Part shown: in pieces, positions 33,841 to 44,124 of the stretch
How positions within the stretch are numbered: position 1 is the first letter of the stretch
How the letters are laid out: every line of letters starts with the position of its first letter
NCBI GenBank assembly: GCA_029378245.1
Contig: JARKIF010000012.1
Location: 558,001-622,000, forward strand
DNA: 64,000 bases
Direction of reading: 5' to 3'
Source: Roridomyces roridus
Taxonomy: Eukaryota > Basidiomycota > Agaricomycetes > Agaricales > Mycenaceae
Notes under the pieces: generated by a model
Seen by the model: the letters and a program-made list of their open reading frames with translations, nothing else
The model's database searches: none
What the model was told of the DNA's origin: nothing
Translations under genes and position numbers: made by a program

Positions 33841-34340
33841 ATGAAATTCACATCCACCTTCCTCGCCGCCACCGCCGCTTTCGTGGCCTCTGCGCTGGCC
33901 GGCGCATCTGCTACGCCCCTCACGACTCGCACGGTGTTCACGCCGCCCGTGACATACCCGCACGCAGGGACCGTTTGGTTCTCGGGGCAAACACACAATG
34001 TTACGTGGGACACCTCCGACGCCCCGTCTCAGATCACCAACAAGCTCGGACGGATTTTCCTCCGCAAGGCTGGGATTACCACTCCGCGTATGTGCCGGAC
34101 CCTCGTCGATTCCGAACCTTCAACGGCTGACAGTTGTACACCAGTGATCCTGGCAGAGAACTTTGACATCCTCCTTGGGCGAATTGAAGTCGAGGTCCCG
34201 CTTGTTCTCGAGGGAACCGACTATCAGCTTAATTGTGTGTCTCTCCTTCTCTGTCCTTGCGTCTCAGCTGACGTTGAACAGTGTTCGGCGACTCGGGCAA
34301 CTTCAGCCCCGAGTTCACTATCCAGGGGTCTGGAATTTAA
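33841..34340 (+). CDS. Kre9/KNH-like small secreted protein, copy 2
   Basis: Paralogue of the gene at 27652 with the same exon plan. Signal peptide MKFTSTFLAATAAFVASALA, then VFTPPVTYPHAGTVWFSGQTHNVTW, an Ig-like Kre9/KNH-type domain start. After an intron with a GTATGT donor comes ILAENFDILLGRIEVEVPLVLEG. After a second intron (GTGTGT donor inside a Leu codon) comes LFGDSGNFSPEFTIQGSGI and TAA at 34338-34340. About 125 residues. Short length and lack of a visible membrane anchor suggest a freely secreted protein, possibly wall-associated. Confidence 0.82.
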
Positions 34341-34671
34341 GGCCTTGCAGGACGGACATTTAGTTTACTCATTTACTTTGCTGGTCTACATTACATTTCA
34401 ATAATTGTTTGCTTAGTCTTGGAATCAACCGTGAGAATTGATAGATGATCGGCGATCATCAGTTGTCGAAGCCGGCAGCCACAACACGGCATTCATTTCC
34501 TTGCGTCTTGCCTCCGGAATTCTGTTTTGAACTCAACTGATCAGGAAGTTTCACGCCCAGGGAACCCGCCGTCCCCTCAAAGTCTCGCTCCTGCTGGAGC
34601 GGAGTGATTATGTACGCTCGAGTTTCTGCCAGGGATTGGTTGCACAGTGATCGATTGCTATAGTGATCGCC

Positions 34672-34710
34672 GATTCGCTGAATTTGAATCCCGAGTTTAC
34701 GATTCAGGGC
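34672..34710 (+). pseudogene. Remnant of a third Kre9-like last exon
   Basis: Thirteen codons read DSLNLNPEFTIQG, matching the end of the two neighbouring genes (SGNFSPEFTIQG and STNLSPDFTIQG). No recognisable upstream exons remain. It lies about 330 bp after copy 2. Confidence 0.65.
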
Positions 34711-35354
34711 ATGCGCACCAATATACTCCATTCACTACTGGATCACAGGGGCGCTTTAAAAAGTTTGAACACTTTCGGCACTTCCGTCTGGAGCAGAGAT
34801 CAAGCAGCAATCATTGCGAAGGCGCCCAGGTCGTAATCCCGGATCACTCGAGGGTAAACTTGGCGCTGGTGAAATTCCCCTCCTCACTGAACACTGTCAA
34901 TGTTACTCAGTTGAAACCCCAAAATTCACACAAGATACACACAAAAGAGGGAATAATCATCAAGTTCAATGGCATTCGGGACTTTGACTTCAATACGGCC
35001 GAGGTGTCGGCGAGGATGACTGGATGATGATATCAGTAGGTACCATGTGCGGCCGGAAATGGAGGGAAACGCACGAGGGAGGGTTGAGTCCTTAACGAGG
35101 AGGAGGCCCGCAACTGGGAGACTGAGTTAACCGGATGTGTCCCTAGGAGTCGACGCATCAACTCCTCGGAATCCTCATGCCAGAGGCAAGCCAGGGTCAT
35201 ATAGCCCTCTATCGGAGCTAGAAGGAAGTGGAGCATGGACGTTCAATCAACCAGTTAGTGCCTCTTACGAGTTTCGAGCTCCGCAAAGATCAACCAACCA
35301 CTCGTTTATTCATTCCCTTTCTCTCAACATTGACTATGTTCAACTACAGAACCT

Positions 35355-36204
35355 TCAAACCCTTGCAACGATGAAAGCCGCGGCGGCGGGAGTATCCATC
35401 CCGTACGTCCTGTTGCATACATCAGCTGCATTGAAAACAGATCACGAATTCGAATGGATGGCACTAACAAGTGAGGCTCCAAAATTTCGTCTCCGCCGGC
35501 ACAGATGTCGTCCCCGACGTGGCAGATAAGGTCAAAGTTGTTCGATGCGACGCCCTGAACTTGTTGTCCATTGTCCGGGTCGCCCTGTTTGCAAAATGGG
35601 TATCAATTGCAACCTAGGAGAAGAAAGGGGAGGAGCAGACGCACGAAGGTCACGGCGGCCTTGATGCGGGATGCGACCGAGGAAGAAATCTGTTTAGCCG
35701 AGTTGTGAACGAGTTGAGCGCCTTGGCTGTAGCCGACGGTGATAAGGGCGGCCTAGGGTATGTTCAGATGTGCGGGTTGAAGGATAATGTTCAACTTACG
35801 CTGGGGCACGAACTCGCAGCGTTGGTCAGCTAGGAGACTGTCAGAAATTGGAAACGAAGCAGGCATGGTCCGGCGTACATCTTGTGCCATGGTAGTCGAC
35901 CCGGCAGGATCGCCACCTTCGAGGAACCCGGCGACGTCGGCGGGGTAGTCGACGCCGTTGAAGCTGAGCGTCTTGCTGCCCAGCTGAGCCGAAAGGGCGG
36001 CTTCGAGCGGAGGCCCGACAATCGTTCCGATGGGTGCTGTTTCGGTGGTACCTCGGGCAAAAAAGACCTGCACGCAATGTCAAGCATGGATCGATTATTC
36101 CAGGTTGAACCTACAATAACGTCTGCGCAGGACTGCCGCTTCTCAGCAACAGGGGTGGCGAATACGGTGAGTGCAAGAGTGACCAATGCAAGAGCGCGAA
36201 ACAT
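35355..36204 (-). CDS. Cutinase (secreted serine esterase, CE5-type)
   Basis: Hydrolyses cutin or other polyester and ester bonds outside the cell. ATG 36204 gives the signal peptide MFRALALVTLALTVFA and a KR site before QSCADVI. Next is VFFARGTTETAPIGTIVGPPLEAAL (the family's RGTTE region), then the nucleophile motif in LITVGYSQGAQLVH. The acid lies in ICHVGDDICAGG and the histidine in EPHLTYGMD. Four cysteines expected for the two disulfides are visible (SCADV, the Cys before the SCPS stretch, ICHV, DICAG). Several short introns; the last ends inside the Leu codon after EPH. The gene ends with IVARV and TGA at 35357-35355. Complete, normal family length of about 210 residues. Confidence 0.88.
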
Positions 36205-36667
36205 TCTTGTGAAATGCTGTAGACCTGGTATGCTGGAGCATCCTTTTATATGTTTTCTGGTTCAATTGCTCGGGTGCAAAATGGAGACTCGCTCTGCACC
36301 CGCAAGGATAAACATAGTTTAGACTCTGCAAAATTAGTCTCCGGCTACCAGTATGTCCAATTGAGTGCCCTCAGATGGAGCGACTCGACAAAGAGGACCG
36401 GATTTTCGGTTGGAAAAATATCCGGTGTGGGGAGAAAGTTACTTTACATGGGGCTTGCAGGTCAATGTGCTGCGCATCCCATTCAATCGGTCGCTTTCTG
36501 TTATAAACAGAATCGGGTACTCACAGCCGGAGGTTAAACCACCAGAATCATTGGCCAGTTTTCAGTAGTTAGGGGCGTTGCTGGAGCGTGCTTGGCACGC
36601 ATCTGATCGATCAGCAATCAGGAGCAAATAATTCCGCCATCACCAAGCCATCACTCTTACCATCACC

Positions 36668-39146
36668 ATGGATTTTCAAGAACTGGTGTCCACACATCCA
36701 GACCTCGCCCCAAGCATTCTCAACGTCTTCTCAAACTCTCTAAAGCAAGAGCAAGCTAAAGTTAAGGATCTCGAGTCTAAATTGGTGATCTTTCTCACTC
36801 CTGACTTGCGCCTTTCATGGCACTGATTCGACCTCAAAGGAGGCTTCGAGTGCGGCAAAGCTAGAGCTATACGAGCTCAGGATTCGCCAGCTTCAAGAAC
36901 TAAATCAACAACTTGAGGTGAAAGTCGATGCTCAGGGGCAAGGGCGAGTCAAGCAAGAGGTGCGCCCGCAGCAGACTGGATTGGTGTCTCGCTCATCCCG
37001 TATAGGCGGCGGAAAGGACTCTGGATGAGAGTCAAGTGCGTTTTCACTACATCCGGGCGTCGTTCAACATAACCAGGGGATGCAGTCTTTGCACGAAACA
37101 ATCGCAAAACTGGAGCAAGAGGCGGATGGCCTGCGGTCCGAACTGCGTGACGCCAAGTCCACGAGGGATGATCTCGAAGCATCCAGCTCGCGCTACGCGG
37201 TGCGCTATTCACTCAATTTGCGATTCAATCTTAGAACGAGTATGTTTCAGGAGTTGGAAGCGCGTGCCGCGAGGCAGCAGGAGGAGTACGACAAAAGACT
37301 TTCGAGTGCGATGCAGTCCTACACCTCGCTTCGTGATGATAGCACGGCGGAGATCAAGGTGCGTACCTCAACGCTGATTTCTATCTGCTTGACCCTCGAC
37401 CGATAGAAAATTGCGGGTGCCTGCGAGGACCTCCGGGGACAATTGGCTCAGAGTTTGGAGAAGGCCAGAGTGGCGGAGGAGCACGATTCCGCTATAAAGA
37501 AGCTGAAAGAGGTGCGGTGTCGGTCTGCCCGAGTTCGCTGCCCGACACTCACTGCGCCCTATAGAAACTCAGTCAAGTGGAGGAAGACTCTGTGAAGCGC
37601 CTCGAGGACGAGATGTGCAAATGGAAACGCAAGACTGGCGAATACAACGCTGTAAGTACACTCCCATCTCGGGCAGACGAATCTTACCGATACGGTTGCT
37701 TCCAGGAAATCGAACGTCTCCGTATGCAAACGAGTGGTCTTGAAAAGGAGAAGACGACTCTGTTGTCTTCGCTGGAGGCCGGGTCATGGAAAGAGAAGGA
37801 GTGGACACGCGTACACAACGAGGTATATCGTGGATTTCCGTTTCTTCTCCTTCCGCCAGCTGAATCGCGCTGTCCAGCAAAGAGACGAGATCACGCGATG
37901 CAAAGTACAGGTTGAGGTGATCATCTGGTCATTCAGTCCCTGCGTCCGTTTATATTTTCATAGCAATTCATTCTGCAGGCCAAGAATTGCGAGGAGCAAC
38001 ACAAAGCGGACATCGAGACTCTGAAAGAGGTGAGTTGCTCATCCGATATCTGGATCCCTCGTCATGACAACCCCTTCTTAAGACACTCACCAAGGAACAC
38101 GATGAGGTGGAGCGACCGTCTACTTGCCTGTGCGCACATCTCTCATGCCTTCACAGAAACTACGCCAAGAACTTGGCCAGCAACAGCAAACGCATCAGGC
38201 GAAGCTGAATCAATACAAGAACCATGGCGCGAAGCTGAAGAAGGTGGGTGTTAAGCTTTCTGTGTTTGGCCGCCGCACACCAGAAACATCAATAGGAACT
38301 GGACGCCCTCAAAACCAGTTCGAGCAGCGTAATAACCGCAACATCTCCGCCACCATACTTTCCAGTGTGAAATCGGAGCGCGAACTATACACAAACGCGA
38401 TGAACTGCGGCTTTCCCGTCCCACCCACTCGCCCTCCACTAAATACCCTGCATCCCATCTGGAAACTCGGCGCGTCGTTGGATTTATTTCAGAATGTGCG
38501 CCTTTGCTGTCTCATTCGCTGAAGTTCTCATCGCATCCGTTGACAGCCATTCCCGAATCCCAAGAGGTACGTAGTATGAGGATCGGACTGCGACGAGGCT
38601 TATTCGACTGTTACCCCAGGAAATCGATCCACTTTCCTCGCCGGCATGTATTCACGAGCCCGGCTCTCGTACATTCGCTCGTCTACGCGCCCGCGGAGGA
38701 GTACTGGCGTGCTGGTACTCCCTCAGATGGAGTCGACGTAGCCGGTCTGTGCGGACAAGAGTGCGATCTTTTATCTCGGGGAACCAGAACATCGTTTATT
38801 ACATTGGGACGTATGCGGTGCATAGTTTGCGATTTGCGCACCTGCCTGGGTCGGGTGTGCCTCAGGATGTCGTGCGTCCACGGCGTTCTCGATGATGTCG
38901 TTGTTTTTCTGATTGTTGATTCTAGGACCCTGAAGCGATACTGCGGACGATACCGGCCAATGCGGACGGGACGAGGGTGATGAGAGCCCACGGAGAACTC
39001 AAGACCGAGTGTTTTGGGCTGCAATGTACGGGCTTTGACCAGGATCTGTACAAGGCCCTCAGGCAGCGATTGGAGGACGCAGGGGAAGAAGAGAAAGGTG
39101 GGCGAGGGCGGTGGGGAACCCCAGGCAAAGGCACAGAAGATTGGAT
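36668..39146 (+). CDS. Coiled-coil protein with DUF6697-like C-terminal region
   Basis: ATG 36668 starts MDFQELVSTHPDLAPSILNVF. A chain of about ten very small exons, each 60-130 nt and mostly in heptad-like text, follows: LYELRIRQLQELNQQLE, LHETIAKLEQEADGLRSEL, LEARAARQQEEYDKRL, EIERLRMQTSGLEKEKTTLL. The C-terminal exons contain YYIGTYAVHSLRFAHLPG and, after an intron, DPEAILRTIPANAD and CFGLQCTGFDQDLYKAL. These resemble the conserved C-terminal region of many basidiomycete coiled-coil proteins (DUF6697). No stop follows in frame before the next gene's ATG (39247), so the 3' end is not settled; I end the call at EDW. Role unknown. Confidence 0.6.
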
Positions 39147-39246
39147 GAGTGCGTATTGTATTTTCAACTGGATACTTATATTATTCTGTGGGAAGAAAAT
39201 GTTGCCGTACGAGGCCACGCGACCCTCTTGCTTCCGTACCACCATC

Positions 39247-40222
39247 ATGGACAAGTGCTACTTCACCAGCGCCCTCCCTCCCGAACTCATCCTCCTCTTT
39301 GCTTCGTTTCTGGACACGGCATCGCTCAACGCGCTGATTCAAACATGCCATCATCTCTACACGGTCCTCGATCCCGAGTTCCAAGCGCGCATCACACCTG
39401 AACTGGGGAAACGGATTCTACTGTGGGGTTCAAAAGAATCAAAGCCGCACATCGTCTCCAAGCTGCTGGCGCCTCCACACCTCGTGAATCCCAACGAGGC
39501 TCCAGAGTCCGGATTGGGTGGCTTGACGGCTCTTCATGCCGCCGTAAAGGCGGGAAGCACGGAGATTGTCGCGATGCTCCTCGCCGCAGGTGCTGATCCC
39601 CGATCCGTATTGGGCATGGATAATTTCCAGCCCCTTCATTTGGCGGTATTCGACGACCGGCTGGACATACTTGGGCTCTTGCTCGACCATGGTGCCCCAA
39701 TTAATCAGTCCGTACGGATTCAAAGTCCCAGAAACGGCGCTCCATCATGCGTGTGCCGTCGGCCGTTCCAAGACGGTGCGCGTCCTCCTGGAACGTGGTG
39801 CTGACACGGAATCCGTGGGGGAATATGGCACCGCACTGGGCTATGCGCTACGGGCACGCCATCTCGAGGTGATGGGAATGCTGCTGGAGCATGGAGCCAA
39901 GGCGGAGGCAGCCGTGCCGCTTAATGGTGGATGGATTCGGGATGGGTATGGACAGACGCCGCCTCATAAGGCCAATTTGTTGTATCTCGCGATGGGGCTC
40001 ACCCACCCCCGGGGCGAGGACAGTCCGGAGCCTCCATCCACCGAGGGGAGGGCAGAGTTCATGGCGATGTTGCTTGCGTATGGAGCGAGCAAGGAGGCTG
40101 CGATGAAGACGGTCTCAGAGTACTTGACTCCGTTGGCTGACGCGGCTGATAAAACGGAGGAACATTTTGTGGAGATGGTGCAGGTATTTTCACGGAGGCC
40201 GAGCTACATTTTAGGACTGTAG
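39247..40222 (+). CDS. F-box protein with ankyrin repeats
   Basis: ATG 39247 gives MDKCYFTSALPPELILLFASFLDTASLNALIQTCHHLY, an F-box that would bind Skp1 in an SCF ubiquitin ligase. At least four ankyrin repeats follow as putative substrate-binding region: LTALHAAVKAGSTEIVAMLLAAGAD, QPLHLAVFDDRLDILGLLLDHGA, TALHHACAVGRSKTVRVLLERGAD, and GYALRARHLEVMGMLLEHGA. It ends with TAG at 40220-40222. At about 39700-39712, inside repeat 3, the frame shifts by one base (one extra base in CCCCAATTAATCAG); the repeat reads continuously across it otherwise. No intron of usable size fits. The reading frame is also open upstream through the preceding gene. Confidence 0.72.
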
Positions 40223-40344
40223 TAGTTCCGGAGAAGTTGTATAATTAGGCAACGTCCGGGGTTGTCCGGTGTCGTACATGATCACGAGACAGTTCGGCTG
40301 CAATAAAAACCTGGAATTGACGACAACCACAGGTAAGCTCAGGC

Positions 40345-41737
40345 ATGGCGAACGCGCCCCTCGTTGATGCTGCTTTGCCCCCGCCTCACGATGATTCACC
40401 TCCAAGACTGCCCCCCGAGCTCATCCAGCTCATCATCGAGAACATCCGCTACGAACTCGAGGCACTACAAAGGACGTCACTCGTTTGCAGGCAGTGGCTC
40501 CCAATCAGCCGCACGTACCTCTTCGAGCACATATGCCTCAGTGCACCGCGGAGAGATCGACCTCGCACGGACTGCTCTGTCCTGTGCGAAGTGCTTACGG
40601 GGGCGCCCTACATCGCAGCGTACATCCGGCATGTGACGCTCCTCGCTGGACCGACGTGGACGACTATGCTGCCACTGTCCATCAAATGGATATCCCACGA
40701 CGAAACCTTGCCTACCCTACTGGATATGCTCGCTGACGTGCGGCCGGCACGAGTGCAGAGTCTGCACATCCGTCTGACAAGCGAATCCTGGAGCGGACTG
40801 CCCGAGATCTTGCAGATTTCTATTCACCGTCTCATCAACTCTCCTGTGATGCTTGATGTGGACCTCACTGGCTTCGAACTGGCGGATATCTCCTTTTCAG
40901 GGGCTGCAAGAGTCCGAGGAGAATAAAGCTTTCCGAGATTGCCCGAGCGGGGGATATTGGCGCTGATGCGGAGCTCACCGAACAAGTGGGGGCGGCACCG
41001 TGGCCGGAGAGCTGCGAATCTCTGACCGTACTCGACACGGTGTATCTGCCAAGCGTAGTCTCATGGGCCATCACCATTCCGACCTTTCATGCTCTCCGCG
41101 AGCTGCGACTCGGCTTTCACCCGTTGGACGATATGCCCCATGTCGAATCGTTGTTAAATCACGTCGGTGAAACGCTCGAATCGCTGCATCTTCAGCCCAT
41201 CTACTCCAGTACATTTACCTCTTGTCCTTCACCGTGCCTTCTGTGCTCATACAACTCCCAGGCTGGCCCACTCCCGCGAATTACATCAATCTCAGCGGCC
41301 TCCGCAATCTTACGGACCTCCGCCTATCCCTCGGCATCTCCGCGGACTCCAACCCGCTCCCATGGACCATCTTCGTCCTCAGCACCCTCGGCCCCAACTC
41401 GCTCGCCCATATAACGATTGACCTCCGTGTAGGCGGGTTCGACGGCGAGTTTCACCCCAGCATCCTTTTCGAATACCTCCCATTCGCCGCGCTGGACGCC
41501 GCGCTCAATCAGCCCCACCTTGCCGGCGACGCATTGCGCTCGCTTTGCTTTACGTGTTTCGCGTATAGGACTCCTCGTGCGCGGGGGAGGGGGTTCTCTG
41601 GGAGGGTAGCAGCCGAGGCGCAGAGTACAGTGGATTGGTTGAAGGAAGCGCTTTCATCGACTGAAGGCCTACTTCCGCGCTCCAGGGCGCGCGATGTATT
41701 CGAGGTGCATGAATTACGTGCGTGCAACCAGCAGTAA
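40345..41737 (+). CDS. F-box/LRR-type protein
   Basis: ATG 40345 starts MANAPLVDAALPPPHDD, then the F-box RLPPELIQLIIENIRYELEALQRTSLVCRQWL and a domain of the Agaricomycete F-box families, with SLTVLDTVYLPSVVSW and ALRELRLGFHPLDDMP. A 53-nt intron at 41209-41261 joins IYSS to WPTPANYINLSGLRNLTDLRLSL in phase. The end is HELRACNQQ with TAA at 41735-41737. At about 40900 (CTCCTTTTCAGG) the frame slips: text before reads ELADIS and after it LFRGCKSPRRIKLSEIA, consistent with one missing base. Function not known beyond probable SCF adaptor. Confidence 0.7.
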
Positions 41738-41951
41738 TAACTATTTCGAGGCTGCTCGCTAATGTTGGTTCACAGGATTCCCGCCTTCGAGGTTCTTTTA
41801 TTGGCCTGGACCTTTGAGCTGGCGTACGTCGGTTGGGGTTGGACCGGGGTTCTCCGTGTAGCGGGCGGGTTCATTAAGATTATGGCAACACTAACTTTTT
41901 TTGTTTCGACTTTATGCAATGGATTTATGCGTTTCAAGTGGCTCTCCGCTT

Positions 41952-42360
41952 CTTGCCGGAGTCGGACGGAACAAACAAGTGTTTTCGGAAGATTTCGGAT
42001 GGACAGGCAACTACCCGGAGTGGAGTCCCCATCTTCACACTTCAAGTCGCGACAACTGTGTTCTGATATTCTGTACGGAAACTCGAGTCTCGCTTAGATT
42101 CTTTGACTGGCTGACCAGGAGACCGGATTTTTGCCGTTCCAGCCAGCAATTGAGCAACGCCGGTGTGCCATTGGGTAGATACGTGATTGGCGCCCAGAAA
42201 AGAGGATTGGGATACGGCTTCCGGACTCACGACTCCCATCATCATGTCCCATGAGATTTGAAGCTTGGAGCTTGAACAAGGATTTATGTATAAGTTGGCG
42301 GAGTGTCGTGAGCGGGAAGGAAAATCGTTTGGTCGTTGGGCTCGGCCGATGGTGAACGGT
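41952..42360 (+). repeat. Dispersed repeat, copy 1
   Basis: About 410 bp, colinear with 55704-56147. Shared strings in order include CAACTACCC(C/G)GAGTGGAGTCCC, ACTTCAAGTC, GGGTAGATACGTGATTGGCGC, ACGGCTTCCGGAC, TTGGAGCTTGAAC and AGTTGGCGGAGTG. No open frame, A tail or inverted ends. It lies just upstream of the carboxylesterase relic. Confidence 0.8.
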
Positions 42361-42549
42361 AAAGTCTGTGGAGGCTGCTAACCATCGGGCTGCAACGCTG
42401 AAGAAGATGACAAGAAATTCAACCAGAAAATTGAACATTACACGTGATGGTAATACTGGTGATCGCCGATCAATCTTCCACTCCGTTCACCAAGAGCTCG
42501 TTCCATAGTTCGTCGCAAGCAATCCTGGTGCATGGCGAATCAGCTTGTT

Positions 42550-43500
42550 TCAATTCAATGGTAAAATCAAGTGATTCGCCAGTTCGCCACTCGCAACAGC
42601 CTGCACAAAATTTCCCGACTCTACATTTCCCTCGTACGCCAGCTTTGCTTACGTCTCTGCCGGTGAGCCGGGAACATACTTAGGCCAGTTGCGCGGGGGA
42701 GAAGAAGTAGGATCCTTGATGAAATCGGCGATGGCAGTTTGGAAGGTGTTGGACCAGGTTAATTCGGCGTGCGGTTCAGGGTTCCAAAGAGAGAGCCAAC
42801 TGATGCAACCATGAATAAGAGGGGAAAGAGGTGTTAATTGAATTTGCTTGCTTTCCGAGGAATGCCACGCCCTGCTTTGAGAAATAGCTGGAGGTCAGCG
42901 AATGACGGCGCCTATACATGTCAACTCGGATTGGTCGAGAGCAAGTAGAGGAACACACACCGTAGGTATACCTAAACACCCTAGTGAGCCCCGCTTCAAG
43001 CATCGCCGCACCCCATAATTCTGCTGACAAAATTAGCAAGTGAGTTTCACTCGTCCAGACACGGCATACACCATCTACACCCAAACTACGTAACCACATC
43101 CTCAATCACTTGCGAGTCGTTCTGTGCCTGGGGGTAGTAAAACGTGCGTACCACCTGCGTCACCTCCGTCAACTCGCTCTCATTCCCCGCAAGACTGGGT
43201 ATGTTCCGGAGGAACGCCGTGAGATTGTTCTGCCCAACCGCCGCGACGCTCCCGTGGTTCTCCATGTTGCCGATGAGGATCAGGTTGAGAGCGGCAGTCT
43301 TGGAACGAATGCGGTTCTGGGTGCATCACAACTCATGCTCGGATACACCCATAATTGCAGAAGAAGTTCAAGATGGTGGTTTGAGCAAGGAGCATTGATC
43401 CGATAGAAATCGGATCAAAACACCTTCGTTGTCCTCCCAGCTCCGAGTCCATGCACAGACCCGCAACGATGACGCCGCAGCTTCCACCCTGCTTGGCCCT
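42550..43500 (-). pseudogene. Type-B carboxylesterase relic (3' part)
   Basis: Minus-strand text matches the C-terminal third of fungal type-B carboxylesterases: ELTWSNTFQTAIADFIKDP, SPPRNWPKYVPGSP, KLAYEGNVESGNFVQAV. An in-frame TAA (42652-42650) stands where the family has Leu between ET and AKLAYEGN. Further upstream, LTEVTQVVRTFYYPQAQNDSQV and AGLTRVFRYTYG fit the middle of the fold only loosely, and no N-terminal half with an oxyanion loop or GESAG serine motif is found. The gene is thus both 5'-truncated and nonsense-mutated. An intact enzyme would hydrolyse ester or lipid substrates. Confidence 0.6.
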
Positions 43501-44124
43501 TGTATTCAGATAACAAAACGCTCAATTGAAGTACCGTTGTCCGTTCGGGTACTTATTGTTGTCCGTAAGCTGGCTTACTTATTTGGCTGTCGCGTGATCC
43601 TACTCGTTGACTTGCTTCGAAGCGCCACGGTCACCGGGTCTTCAGATTCGTGTCTCTTCGCCCTGGACCTTTCCTTGACGCTTCAATCAGGTTGCCGATC
43701 TGCAGTTTGAAATACACCCAACTCGGAGGCAAATTCCGCGTCCCATCGCAGTTTAGCAACGACCAGTCACCCCTCAATCTAAACCTTTCTCTTATTCTTC
43801 TCGTTTGGAGGGCCAGAGGGAGATTATCGTTCATTCGATCGAGGTGAGTTGCTAAGCTTACTTAATCCAGCGTCTCGACGCCAGCCGGGTACATTTACCG
43901 GGGCAACTCTATGACGGATGCCATTACACTGTTTCTGATACCACTTGCATGTATCTATAGGCTTTACACCCTCCTCCGCTTCCTTCTCCGACTCTGCGCC
44001 CCACTACTATCCCTACACACGATGGCCAGCAAGCCGCTGCCCGGCGTCCCAGCGTTACCCCCTACGACCTCAAATGCAGTGGCAACCGCCCCGACTTACT
44101 ACCAACACCACACCACCGCACCCC
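43501..44124. other. Intergenic / 5' region of the lipid kinase gene
   Basis: No independent gene is supported. A second frame starting at ATG 44022 (MASKPLPGVPALPP) runs to about 44120 and would lead into the kinase frame after one base change at CCCC 44121-44124, so the true kinase start may lie there. Confidence 0.4.
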
